Assembly (NCBI GenBank): GCA_020809705.1
Contig: CP085825.1
Coordinates: forward strand, 744,001-808,000
Direction of reading: 5' to 3'
Source of the DNA: Calonectria ilicicola
Taxonomy: Eukaryota; Ascomycota; Sordariomycetes; Hypocreales; Nectriaceae
Length of the DNA: 64,000 nt
The notes beneath the pieces are model-generated. The model did not search any database. It saw only the letters and a list, made by a program, of their open reading frames with translations, and was not told where the DNA came from. Positions 21,876-32,709 of the stretch are shown here, one piece after another; position 1 is the first letter of the stretch, and each line of letters begins with the position of its first letter. The translations under genes were made by a program, and so were the position numbers.

Positions 21876-24800
21876 ATGTCTAAAAGAAATGCAGTTGTTT
21901 CTAGAGATCTCCCCCCTCCCTTCGAGGCAGAGCGAAACAAGACAGTCGATGAGCCAAAGGAGCTGACATCCGATGATTATCACGTCGCATGGATATGCGC
22001 ACTGCCAAAAGAGCAAACAGCGGCAATCGCTATGCTAGATCAAGAGAATGACCTACTGAGAAGCGTCCCAAATGATGGAAACGCGTATACATACGGCTCT
22101 ATTGGCAATCACAACATTGTCATTGCCTGCTTGCCCAAAGGACAAATCGGCAATACACCATCTGCCACTGTAGCGTCTCGCATGCGTTCCACATTCCCAA
22201 ATATTAAGTTTGCTATGATGATCGGTATTGGAGGGGCTGTTTCAAGCTGCGTTCGACTGGGAGATGTGGTTGTTAGCACACCGACGGACGAGTTTCCTGG
22301 CGTCGTTCAGTGGGATATGGGAAAGGCCGAAGATGGAGAGAAGTTCCGACGAACTGGGTCACTAAACAACCCTCCAACCGCATTGCTAACTGCGGTATCG
22401 AAACTGGAATCGGAGCACGAATTAAATGGAACCCGTATACCCGAGTTTCTCGACAAGATGAAGAATAAATATCCCAGATTAGCGGCAAAATATCTTCGCC
22501 CAAAGTCTTTACAGGATATTCGCTTTAAGTCAGACTACAGCCACAGTGGTACATTTTCTGACTGTCGCGACTGTGACAAATCTCAGGTAGAAGAGAGGAG
22601 TTCCAGAGATATGGAGGTGCATTACGGTCTAATCGCATCGGGAAATCAGGTCGTCAAAGACTCTACTTTGGGACAAAATTAACGAGGAGTTTGGTGGTGA
22701 CGTTCTCTGTATTGAAATGGAAGCCGCAGGATTGATGCACAACTTCCCATGTATTATTATACGCGGCATCTGCGATTATGCGGACTCTCATAAAAACAAG
22801 TTGTGGCAGGAGCACGCAGCTGCTGTTGCAGCTGCATTTGCTAAAGAGCTTCTTGCAAAAGTTCCTACTTACGAAGTTCAGCAAATGCCTGGACTAAAAG
22901 GTAAGGCATCCTCGGGATATCCAATACCTTGGCGTTAAAATTGACATACATAATTATAATAGGCCTCCGTGAGATTGCCGAATCGCATAGGGACATTGCA
23001 AAAAGGCAGCTTCAAGTCTTGGAAGATGGTTTCAAACAGAAATCATTTGAAAAGCAAGAAGAATGTCTTCAGTTGTTCCGTCTCACCAGTGCCAGCAAGG
23101 ACATTACATATGAATACTATAAAGATCGTGTGGAGGATCGAGTAGAAAATACCTGCGAGTGGTTTCTAAACCATGAAAACTTCAAAAGGTGGTTGAAGAG
23201 AGATTCTGGGCCATTGCTGGTTTCAGCCGATCCTGGCTGTGGCAAATCTGTATTGGCCAAATACTTAATTGACCAGGAACTACCCCGATTGGCAAGTTCC
23301 GCCACCATTTGCTACTTTTTCTTCAAGGACCAAGACCAGCACACAGTCCGTCAAGCGCTTTGTGCGCTTCTGCATCAGCTATTCTGCCAAAATTTTGAAC
23401 TTATTAAACATGCTGAAAACCAATATAACGAAAATGGGAAAGGTCTTATTAACTCAACACAGTCACTTTGGGAAATCCTGAAAAGTGCTACACAGGATCC
23501 CCAAGCTGGAAGCGTTATCCTAGTTCTGGATGCCTTGGATGAATGTGATGCACCCGACTTTGAGAATCTAATATACAATATCCAAAATCACCTCCGCGTT
23601 GGTCAGCAGGGTCAAGGAAACTTAAAATATCTTCTCACAAGTCGCCCATACAAGCAAATTGTATCCAGGTTCTCACGCCTTTTAGATGCTTTTCCGTATA
23701 TTCATATACCAGGAGAGGATGAATCGGAGTGTATTAGTCGAGAAGTTAACTGCGTTATTCAGTACCGGGTCAACGCATTCGCAAAAGAGGAGGGGTTACA
23801 AGAGGATATCAAGGATTGTCTTTTAACCAAATTGCTCGAAGTTCAACACCGCACATATCTCTGGGTGTATCTTGTGTTTGACTATTTAAAGACACAAGAC
23901 TTTAAAAAAACACCAAGAGGTATTGAGTCGACGATGGCTACAATACCAAAGAACGTCAACCAAGCATATGAGCAGATCCTCAACAAATCTAAAAATAAGA
24001 AAATGGCCCTAAAAGCCTTGAGTATTATTTTGGCATCAACTCGGCCTCTGAGCCTATCAGAAACGAATATAGCCATGAATATAAACAGCAAATCACAGTC
24101 TATCCACGACCTAGATCTGGAAAAAAAAGAAGACTTCAAGTTGAATCTTAGATCTTCATGCGGATTATTCATTTCGATCCACAATGGTCTGATTTACCTC
24201 CTTCACCAAACAGCTCGAGAATTTCTCCTCGCAGACTTACCATCAGCTACAGCTATTCCATCAGAGTCAAATTGGAACCACTCTATCACTAGGCCTAAAG
24301 CACACGCCGCTTTCGCAGAGGTCTGCGTGTTCTATCTTCACTTTCTTAACTTGGGCGGAAGCTTTATGAGACATGGTGTTCCCGGCGGGACTACTCTATT
24401 AAAATATTCAACCCAAAACTGGATTTATCACTTCCGTGAGGCCTCCTTTAGCAACGACGCTGCTGTATTGCCTCTCGCCCTAAGAATATGTGATCCAGAT
24501 TTACCAATTTATTCATTATGGTACAAAACTCATAGTTACATCAATTTCCTTGAAACAGTTCATTTTTCTACAAGCCTTCTGGTCGCTTCATACTTTGGTC
24601 TCAGTAGCCTTGTCGCACTGTTATTAGAGAAAGGTGCTGAGTTAGAGGCTGAGGACACATTGAACCAAACATCACTATCACTAGCTGTAATTAGAGGATA
24701 TGAGGAAGTTGTCAAGTTGCTCCTTGACGAAGGGGCGAATTCTGAGGTCAAAGATTTACATGGTCTGACACCATTATCAAGGGCCGCACATAATGGACAT

Positions 24801-25526
24801 GAGCAAATCATTAAATTATTGCTCAAAAAGAATGCCAATATTGAGGCCATGAATATAGATGGTGTGACACCATTATCAAGGGCTGTATATGCTGGGCACA
24901 AGGCAACTGTCAAGTTATTACTTGATAATGGTGCTGATTTTAGAGCCAAGGACGAAACTGGTCACACACCACTCTTATGGGCTATAGATAAGAATAACAG
25001 GGAAATTTTGAAGCTGATACTTGAAAAAGTTACCAATCTGGAGGATACTAAAGATGCAGACTACTTGCTACTACTATCAAGGGCTGCGTATATTGGAAGC
25101 GAAGCATTCGTTAAGCTGCTACTTGAAGATTATACTGATCTTGAAGCTAAGGATAAACACGGCTTTACACCATTGTTGTGGGCGGCAAGGGGAGGACACG
25201 ATGTGACCATCAAACTACTTCTTGAAAAGGGGGCCAATCTTGAGGTCAGAGATATCTCTGGCCAAACGCCACTATCATGGGCTGCAGGTATGGGCCATGA
25301 GACAGCCGTTAAATTACTAATCGAGAAAGGTGTCAATCTCGATGCTAAGGATCTATACTGTCGGACACCGTTATTATTGGCTGCAACAAAAGGGCATAAG
25401 GCTATTGTTAAATTCCTGCTTGATAGTGGTGCTGATCTTGAGATCAAGGATAGATATGGTATGACACTATTATCGTGCGCCAAAAGGAGAGGGTGGGTAT
25501 TGGTTACTGATCCATTAATCCAATGA
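21876..25526 (+). pseudogene. PNP-NACHT-ankyrin NLR-type gene, broken by one frameshift in the PNP domain
   Basis: The first open part is 21876-22682. The same protein resumes in another frame near 22672 and runs to 22900, then from 22963 to 25526 after a 62-nt intron (GTAAGG...ATAG). Fungal NLRs of this build act in non-self recognition and heterokaryon incompatibility. Parts in order: PNP_UDP-like domain ([41 protein letters not shown], then MEAAGLM and [14 protein letters not shown]); NACHT with Walker A SADPGCGKS and Walker B VILVLDALDECD; a winged-helix-like stretch; and about nine ankyrin units (LLDEGANSEVKDLHGLTPLSRAA and similar). The break is a +1 or -2 shift within 22657-22672. The frame then meets TAA at 22680-22682. 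Everything else looks intact, so this is a recent pseudogene, an allele, or a sequencing error. Base composition is more AT-rich than in the neighbouring genes. Confidence 0.82.
24620..25500 (+). repeat. Tandem 99-nt ankyrin-coding repeats
   Basis: Units of 33 codons recur through the 3' part of the NLR gene. Two neighbouring units share the 19-nt string TGACACCATTATCAAGGGC at 24766-24784 and 24865-24883, exactly 99 nt apart. The next-but-one unit keeps ACTATCAAGGGCTGC near 25073. Identity at the nucleotide level points to recent duplication or gene conversion among repeats. Confidence 0.75.
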
Positions 25527-27930
25527 GATATTCATCACGAATCACAGGGTAGTATCTAGGGTTGGATGTTATGTGGCGTTTTTTTTTCTTTTTTTTTAAA
25601 ACAAAAGGAGGAAAAGTAACCATAAAGTTACTCACAAAGGATATTCTCTTAAATCCGAGATTCATGGTTCATGGTCAGGGAAGCATGAGAGGTGACAACC
25701 GAATGTAGAGCCGCAGCACATTATTGATAATATTAAGTCATAATATAGTGGTTCATAAAGTGTTGGAAAGAGTCTACATGCTCAATCAGTAGCCAAATTG
25801 GGTGCGCTACTGTATCAATCATCCCAGAACTAGTCGAACTTGAGAGTGACTCCTAGTGGTCAAGATTTCTCCACCCATAAAGAATCCAGCAGCGTAGAAG
25901 AAAAAGGGTGCGGCTATTCTAGGGCCGAACCCTTACGCGGGGGTTCCTTAATGAATGATGCTGTTATAGAGACGAATGTTAAGTGTAATGGGCTGAGATG
26001 TGCAATTCCATGCAAGGTAGTCAGTTCACCCAAGCCCTTGCGACCCTGCCAAGTGACTTCAAATTCGGCTGTCTTTAGTTCTCTTTGTTTTTCTTCTTCC
26101 TTTTTTTGTTTGTTTTGAGCTTTCACACACACATATATACCTTTTGCCAGGTGCACGTCCAAAAGCTGTTTAGCTATAACTGCGGTAAGAAAATCCTGAA
26201 AAAAGAGAAAAAGAAAAGAGTGCGAGGGGAAAATAGCATCGCTCTGATGCCATTTAGTTAGACCAAGCGAAGCATGTGGCTTCAAAATTGTGTTGTAGGG
26301 ACTAACCAAAGTTTCGGGTCGCTCCAGGGTGGTTCCCATCGGCAACATCGCCCGGCGACCGAAAATAGGCAGAATACTACGAGTCACATTTGTCAATTGG
26401 CTTGTTGGTCGATTTTAACTCCAAATTTGGCTTTAAAATCTCAGACCATCTCATCGAATGACCCGATGATACCACAATTTGCCAAACGAGGATCTAGAAT
26501 TGAAGCTGGACGGGAATTGGAAACGACTGCTAGCGCCACCGCCAGTGGCGGGGATGGGTGAATTGGCAAATAGCCTAAATGTTGGGATAATATCCCGTCA
26601 AGATGGGGTTGTACTTGGCGTGAGCTTTCAATGGTACTCTTCCCCGCTCGAAAAGGATTCTTTGTTCACTCACGCTTTGCAGGTGCATTGGAAGGTTCAT
26701 CGTATTTCTAGCTCGACACTTAATCTTGGATGATTTTTTGTGTGCTGATGGGGACGCCCATCTTGGTCATGCAAAAAGTATATGCGAGAAATCACATGTG
26801 GCATGGTACTTCATCGCCGACTAATTATACCCTCTAACACGTCTTCGACGCAACTAAAGGTGACCCCAAAATTTGGTGTTCGAGTCAATTTTCCGTAGCG
26901 AATAATAGCGGTCGCACTACTCCGCAATCATGATCTTCACAGGGTCGACTCATAACGCGGGGGATACTGGGTCTTCCCCACACTGGGTCCCTTTCTATCT
27001 TGACCATCAAAGCAAAGCTGTGTAACAAAGGCCAATTTTGGAGAAATATTATAGCCAGGCATATGCTATACGAAGACGGCATTTTCCCAATGGATCTGAC
27101 ACATGCCGATGGCGGCTTGGGCTTGGATGGGGACAGCCTCGTTCTGGATGAATTCATGCCCTGGTCCAGATGCATGGGACATCGTGTGATCTTGCTGGAG
27201 TTGGCCCAGCAGGAAGGGTTTGAAGCACACTCTTCGTCTAACGCGGGAAAGACTGCCGATGATAGGAAAGACTATCCCAAATCTGGCCTTTGGATATGCA
27301 CTTTTAACAGCTAAAGGGATCCCAGGCAACCATCTGACCATGGTTCGCTGCACGAAGAAGGGAATCTAGACCGAAATCATCTAGACGTACGGGACATGAG
27401 CAGCGCCATTCCCCAGCATACCCCAGATTACCCCACTTGCCCGGATTGTGCTTCCTAGCCTCGACCCCAATCACTCCGCAAGATGGACATGGTGATCATG
27501 AGCCTGAGTGGTCAACCTGACCTGGCTCATATGCGGTCCAGTCACAGGCTGCGAGACCTCACCAACACCCCGACCCTGGCAAGATGTTCCACCAATCGAG
27601 GCCACCAAACCCAGGAGCGTGTTCGCCTCTCGCCAACCTGCCATCACTTTGTACGGCCCGACGTTCCTAACCTGGTGGCGGCGTCTTCGTGAATGCCGGG
27701 TCTGCTCGTCCGAGGAACTGGTCCGTCGAACCAATGGGATCGTGGATGGGTCGACAGGAGTAAAACATCAAGCATGTATCCTAGCCGAGACCCTGCTGGT
27801 GCAGGAATGTTATAACCATTGCGTTTTCCCATTTCATCGGAGGAATGCGACGCTATCCACCTTGGTTCCTTACACGCCGACTGTAGCTCAAGGATTGCTC
27901 AATTGGACTCCATTGACGTCTGGGTTCAAG
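25527..27930. other. Gene-poor 2.4-kb stretch
   Basis: No supported gene. A poly-T run lies at 25579-25598. From about 27420 to 27700 the sequence becomes GC-rich and probably belongs to the promoter of the sugar permease. The ORFs here are short, overlap on both strands and show no domain. I found no terminal repeats or target-site duplication that would mark a transposon, though a decayed one cannot be excluded by eye. Confidence 0.45.
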
Positions 27931-29744
27931 ATGGTGAACGAAAAGAAGGCCGGTGCTGAGCATATCGGCCAAATTGAGAGTACAGATGGTGGACTCGATC
28001 ATCTGAAGAATGTCGACCTCCATGACAAGGCCCTCGCAAACGGTGCCCTGGAGGCTACGGCCCAGGAGCACAGCTATGGAGTCATCCAAGGTTTAATGAC
28101 TTACAAACGTGCTGCGCTTTGGTCTATATGTGGGTTTACTAATCTATCATGATTTGGACGTATGGCTAACACGCTGGAGTGATTTCCACCACGGTCATCA
28201 TGGAAGGGTATGATGTTACCCTCTTGAGTTCTTTCTACGCATATCCTAGATTCCGAGAGAAGTACGGCGCATTTTTGGACGCAGAGAACGGGTATCAAAT
28301 CTCGGCCAATTGGCAGCAACGATTCAATTGCCTCGGAGCGCTGGCTAATATTATCGGCGCCCTGTTCAACGGTTGGGCGACTGCAAACTGGGGCCACCGT
28401 AAAGTGCTCATGTTCAGTTTGTTTTGGTTAACATCATTCATCTTTATCGTCTTCTTCGCCCCGAATATCGAGGTCTTGCTTGTTGGGCACTTTTTCTGTA
28501 ATATTCCTTGGGGAGTCTTTGCCACAACGGGCCCCGCGTATGCCGCCGAGGTTACTCCTCTAGCGATCAGAGGTTATCTGACTGCCTATGTTAACCTTTG
28601 TTGGTGTATCGGCCAGTTCATCTCAGCTGGTGTTCTCAAGGGTCTCGTCGATAACACAACCAAATGGAGCTACAAAGTCCCATTCGCAATCCAGTGGGTG
28701 TGGCCTATTCCCTTGTTCATTGCTGCGTGGATGGCCCCCGAATCTCCGTGGTACCTCGTCCGACAGAACCGACTAGACGAGGCAAAGACGTCTCTTGAGC
28801 GTTTGTCTGAGCCTGAACACAATGTCGATCTCGATGCTACCATTGCCATGATGGTCCACACAAACAAGCTGGAGATTCAGGAACGTGAGGGTGTGACTTA
28901 TTGGGATGCCTTCCGAGGCACCAACCTACGACGAACCGAGATTGCCTGCATGGGATTCCTTTCTCAAATCACGAATGGTGGTGCTCTCTGCTACAGCGGA
29001 TCATTCTTCTTCCAGCAGACTGGTATCGGCCCAAGCGCCTCATATGGAATTGCTCTTGGTGGTACCGGCATTTCTTTTGTCGGCACAATCATCTCGTGGT
29101 TCTATATTTATCGATGGGGCCGCCGTACAATCTGGCTCACCGGCTTTTCGTTCCTAGTCGTGATTTTGTGGATTATTGGATTTCTCGCTCTGCCCAAACA
29201 AACCATGCCTCTTGCATGGGCCCAGTCCATACTGTGCATTGTTTGGCTGGGTGCGTATTCCATGTCGGTCGGGCCAATCATCTACACCCTTGTTGCCGAG
29301 ATTGGTTCCACACGGTTGAGGACCCAAACTGTCGTGTTGGCTCGCAGCACGTATTATGTTGGAAACATTATTTGTGGTGGGCTTATCCAACCCAAACTGC
29401 TTTCCCCTGGTGCCTGGAACGCCAAGGGCAAGACGGTAAGTTTTAATGGCGCAGCTTGAAGTTTGGATATGCAGTAGCTGACAGATGTAGGCATTTTTCT
29501 GGGCCGTTTTGGCTTCGTTGACACTGGTTTGGGGCTACTTTCGTCTATTTGAGACCAAGGATCGAACTTTTGGAGAGTTGGACTACATGGTGAGGATGCC
29601 CCCGATATCCCTGAACCCAACAAGTGGCGGAGCTAACCAAACACAACCTTGCAGTTCCAAAAGAATGTGCCTGCTCGAAAGTCGGCGAGCTACAAGATTA
29701 ATGAGGAGGAGATTTATGCTGCCGATGAGAAGGATGAGAAATGA
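27931..29744 (+). CDS. MFS sugar porter, maltose/alpha-glucoside permease type
   Basis: Join 27931-28129, 28180-29435, 29491-29589 and 29655-29744; 547 residues, introns of 50, 55 and 65 nt. A plasma-membrane sugar:proton symporter of the MAL-permease group. Signs are the opening ALWSILISTTVIMEGYDVTLL (helix 1, with the acidic EGYD), the loop GWATANWGHRKV, the sugar-porter motif PESPWYLV after helix 6, RWGRR before helix 8, and the C-terminal FETKDRTFGELDYMF followed by KNVPARKSASYKI. The last block is characteristic of fungal maltose permeases, which end in GRTFxELDxLFE...VPARKF. The N-terminal 65 residues are cytosolic and polar. The last two introns hide the true C-terminus: without splicing the frame ends at 29459. 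No alpha-glucosidase or MAL activator lies next to it, so it is not part of a MAL cluster here. Confidence 0.9.
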
Positions 29745-31434
29745 AACCCGTTTGGCCATGTATGTTGGGTTGCATGGAGGCCAAGGTATGATGCAGGAGG
29801 CACGCTGACACGAAGGATGATTCCGTACATCAGGCGATCCATGATAAATTTAGTGAATTCATCGCGTGCATGCACTTCTGCACAAAATTCTGCATCTGCA
29901 TAATATGTGACAGGCGTATGGCGTCAATCTAGGACCGCCACTAGCGGCATGGTTGGCAAGCGTGCAAGCCTGGAACGACGAGTGATCTAGAAATCTGGTC
30001 GGGGTCAGCCACTGTGGAGAATTGTGGCGGGTTTTGGCTCCAGGGGCGAACGGGGCGCTGAACGAGTCACGGCTGGTTTGGATACTGAGTTCAGATGCTG
30101 TCGCGAAGTGCACACACAAGGGGTTAGGCTGAGATGGCGACCCAAGTGGTTCTGATGACGGCGACACTTTTGTGCTTGACCAAGATGTGAGTGCGATCTC
30201 CAATGCTAACGCAGGGGAGGCCTCGTGAAGGACAAATGAAGACAGAGAGTCACGGCGGTCATGGCGGCCCACAATGTCCACTTGTCAAGGGCAATGTCGA
30301 CACCCGTATGGAGCAGATTTGGTCAACCAGATGCAAGGAGGATTCAGGTGCCGACCGCCGCTTGATTGGCCAGTCAAAGCGCAGGACCAAGGCAGCTGGT
30401 GGACTTGTTTAAGGTTATGAAAACGAGATGGTTCCTTGGCCACCGCCTGTGATCCGGCTTTCCGAGCTTGGTGGACATGAGGGACCCAGCAAAAACATCC
30501 AGGGAGCTGCGTAAGCTGTGTTTGGGCCGTGTTGTTTACCGTCGCGTGAAACTGGCTCATGTTTTGTGAGTTGGCCGTCGCAGTCCAGGTGGAGCAGAAG
30601 CAGTACGAACGAAGCAATGTGACTGAACAAGGTTTGAGCCTTTGGCCTTTGATGGCCAAATGTCGCATCGGATTTTGCTTTGATAGTGGTTGATCCTTGC
30701 AGGCGTGAAGCGCATCATGTCCACAGTTGGCCGTCCGACTCTTGAGCCTCCATCACGGCGAAACGCCCGGTCGTAAATAACGGACGAACAGGACAGGCCG
30801 GCAGGGAACGGGCGCCTTGTGCCAGCGTCCTTTACGCTGTCGGCCACGGCGTCCATGCGGCGTCCCTTGCGGCGGCGGCCAGGCACAGGACTGGCACAGG
30901 ACAGGCACAAAGGGACGCTGATTTGTCCCTGGAGCTAGAGAGATTAGCCCCCTGGATTGGGCTAGCCCAGTGCTAAATACGAGGCAGAGCAGACGGGGGA
31001 TGGGCTTCCCCGCTATTGGCCGACGCCCACAGATTCTATTCTGGGGACGACCCAGCCGCCAATCCCAATCATTCCAGTGGCGCGTTGGCCCCACCGGGCC
31101 CTGAGCTGTCCCCTGCCAAGAGCCCAGAAAACCTGGCAGGCCCATCCCGATCAACACTGATTGTTATGCATGCACGTGACACAACACGCCCCCTGCGGGT
31201 CGCCTCCCCCTAATCTGCTGCGTTCCAAGTCGTCCCGTCTTCTTTATTATCTTCACGTCGAACCTCACTTCGTCTTTCTTTATTGCTCTCTTTTTGGAAT
31301 CATTCCCTATTCCAGTCACTCTTTATACCCTTGCGATTTTTGTAAAAATCCACCACATTCTTTTAATAATTCCGTATACAGGCGTAGCCGACCATTTCAC
31401 ATAAAACAACAATAACGCTCACATATCAGTCACG
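29745..31434. other. Intergenic, GC-rich; promoter of the GH17 gene at its right end
   Basis: There is no supported gene in 1.7 kb. ORFs on both strands in 30200-31200 overlap each other and reflect high GC. The last 200 nt before the GH17 start are rich in C and T, with a TTTATAC at 31322-31328, which fits a strong fungal promoter. Confidence 0.5.
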
Positions 31435-32709
31435 ATGAAGGTTTCCGCTGTCGCCGTTGCTGCCACCGCCCTCGTTGCGGGTGCTGAGGCTAAGAACTAC
31501 CTTGGTTTCAACTCCGGTGCCACCAAGGCCGACCGAACTGCCAAGTTCGCTGCCGACTTCAAGGCCGAGTTTGAGACTGCCCAGAACCTCAAGAACGCCC
31601 CCGGCGACTTCAACGCTGTTCGTCTCTACACCAACATCCAGGCCTACTCCGACTCCGACCCCATTCAGGCTTTCGGCGCTGCCGTCGATACCAAGACCTC
31701 CATCCTCCTCGGTGTCTGGGCTTCCGGCACCACCACCATCGAGAAGGAGATCACTGCCCTCAAGTCTGCTATTAAGACCTATGGCACCAGCCTGACTGAC
31801 CTCGTCATTGGTGTGTCCATTGGTAGCGAGGATCTCTACCGTAACACTGCCACCAGCCAGAAGAACGATGGTGGTGTTGGTGCTGACCCCGATGTCCTTG
31901 TTGGCTTCATCAAGGACTTCAAGTCTGCCTTCGCCAACACTGCTCTGGCCAACATCCCCATCGGCCACGTCGACACCTGGGACGTCTGGCCCAACGCCAC
32001 CAACAAGGCTGTCCTCGACGCCGTCGACTGGGTCGGTGTTGATGAGTACCCCTTCTACGAGACCGGCAAGGGCAACAGCATCGACAACGCTGGCAAGCTC
32101 TTCGACAAGGCCTACGACAATACCGTTGCTGCTGTCGGCGGTAAGCCCATCTGGGTCACTGAGACCGGCTGGCCCTACACCGGTCCCGACTGGGATGAGG
32201 CCGAGGCCAGCGTTGCCAACGCCAAGAAGTACTGGCAGGACATTGGCTGCAAGCGTCTCTTCAACCAGGTCCCTACCTTCTGGTACAACCTCCGTGACTC
32301 CAACCCCGACAACAAGGTGAAGTTCGCCATTACCGACAACCTGTCCACGACCCCCCGCTTCGACCTTACCTGCCCCGAGGAGTCCTCCACCACCACCACC
32401 AAGTCTAGCTCCGGCTCCAAGGCTACTGGCTCCAGCTCTGGCTCCAAGAGCTCCGACTCTGAGTCCTCTTCTGTTTCCAAGCCCACCGGCTCCAGCGGCA
32501 GCTCTAACGGCACTGCCACCGGCTCTGGTTCCTCCGCTACCCCCACTGGCTCCTCTGGCTCTGGTTCCTCCAGCTCCGGCTCTGGCTCCGGCTCCGGCTC
32601 TTCCTCCGGTGCTGCCTCCACCCCCACCGCTGGTACCTCTGGTGCCTCCGCCCTCAAGATGATCTCGGCCGCTGGCATTGCTGCCATCGTTGCCGCCATT
32701 GCTCTGTAA
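31435..32709 (+). CDS. eglC: GPI-anchored GH17 glucan endo-1,3-beta-glucosidase (EglC type)
   Basis: Intronless, 424 residues. It cleaves or remodels beta-1,3-glucan in the cell wall. A signal peptide occupies about residues 1-19. The GH17 barrel starts at NYLGFNSGA. The acid/base is Glu132 in GVSIGSEDLYR and the nucleophile is Glu243 in WVTETGWP; both are present. Other family blocks are VRLYTN, HVDTWDVWPNATN and VGVDEYPFYE. After residue 325 the protein is almost only Ser, Gly, Thr and Pro (an O-glycosylated stalk) and ends in a hydrophobic tail (LKMISAAGIAAIVAAIAL) typical of a GPI-anchor signal. Codons are strongly biased to C in the third position. That suggests high expression and creates a long spurious ORF on the opposite strand. 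Confidence 0.95.
   Translation: MKVSAVAVAATALVAGAEAKNYLGFNSGATKADRTAKFAADFKAEFETAQNLKNAPGDFNAVRLYTNIQAYSDSDPIQAFGAAVDTKTSILLGVWASGTTTIEKEITALKSAIKTYGTSLTDLVIGVSIGSEDLYRNTATSQKNDGGVGADPDVLVGFIKDFKSAFANTALANIPIGHVDTWDVWPNATNKAVLDAVDWVGVDEYPFYETGKGNSIDNAGKLFDKAYDNTVAAVGGKPIWVTETGWPYTGPDWDEAEASVANAKKYWQDIGCKRLFNQVPTFWYNLRDSNPDNKVKFAITDNLSTTPRFDLTCPEESSTTTTKSSSGSKATGSSSGSKSSDSESSSVSKPTGSSGSSNGTATGSGSSATPTGSSGSGSSSSGSGSGSGSSSGAASTPTAGTSGASALKMISAAGIAAIVAAIAL

Noticed and set aside
22642..22686. Mini-intron that would repair the NLR frameshift
   Set aside because: The only GT-AG pair nearby spans about 37 nt and would delete conserved PNP residues, so a frameshift is the simpler reading.
25527..27930. 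Possible transposon in the gene-poor stretch
   Set aside because: No terminal repeats, target duplication or transposase/integrase fragments could be seen by eye.
27508..28152. 214-codon ORF overlapping the start of the sugar permease
   Set aside because: In its overlap with the real exon it simply contains the permease N-terminus; the upstream residues look random and the permease ATG at 27931 is well placed.
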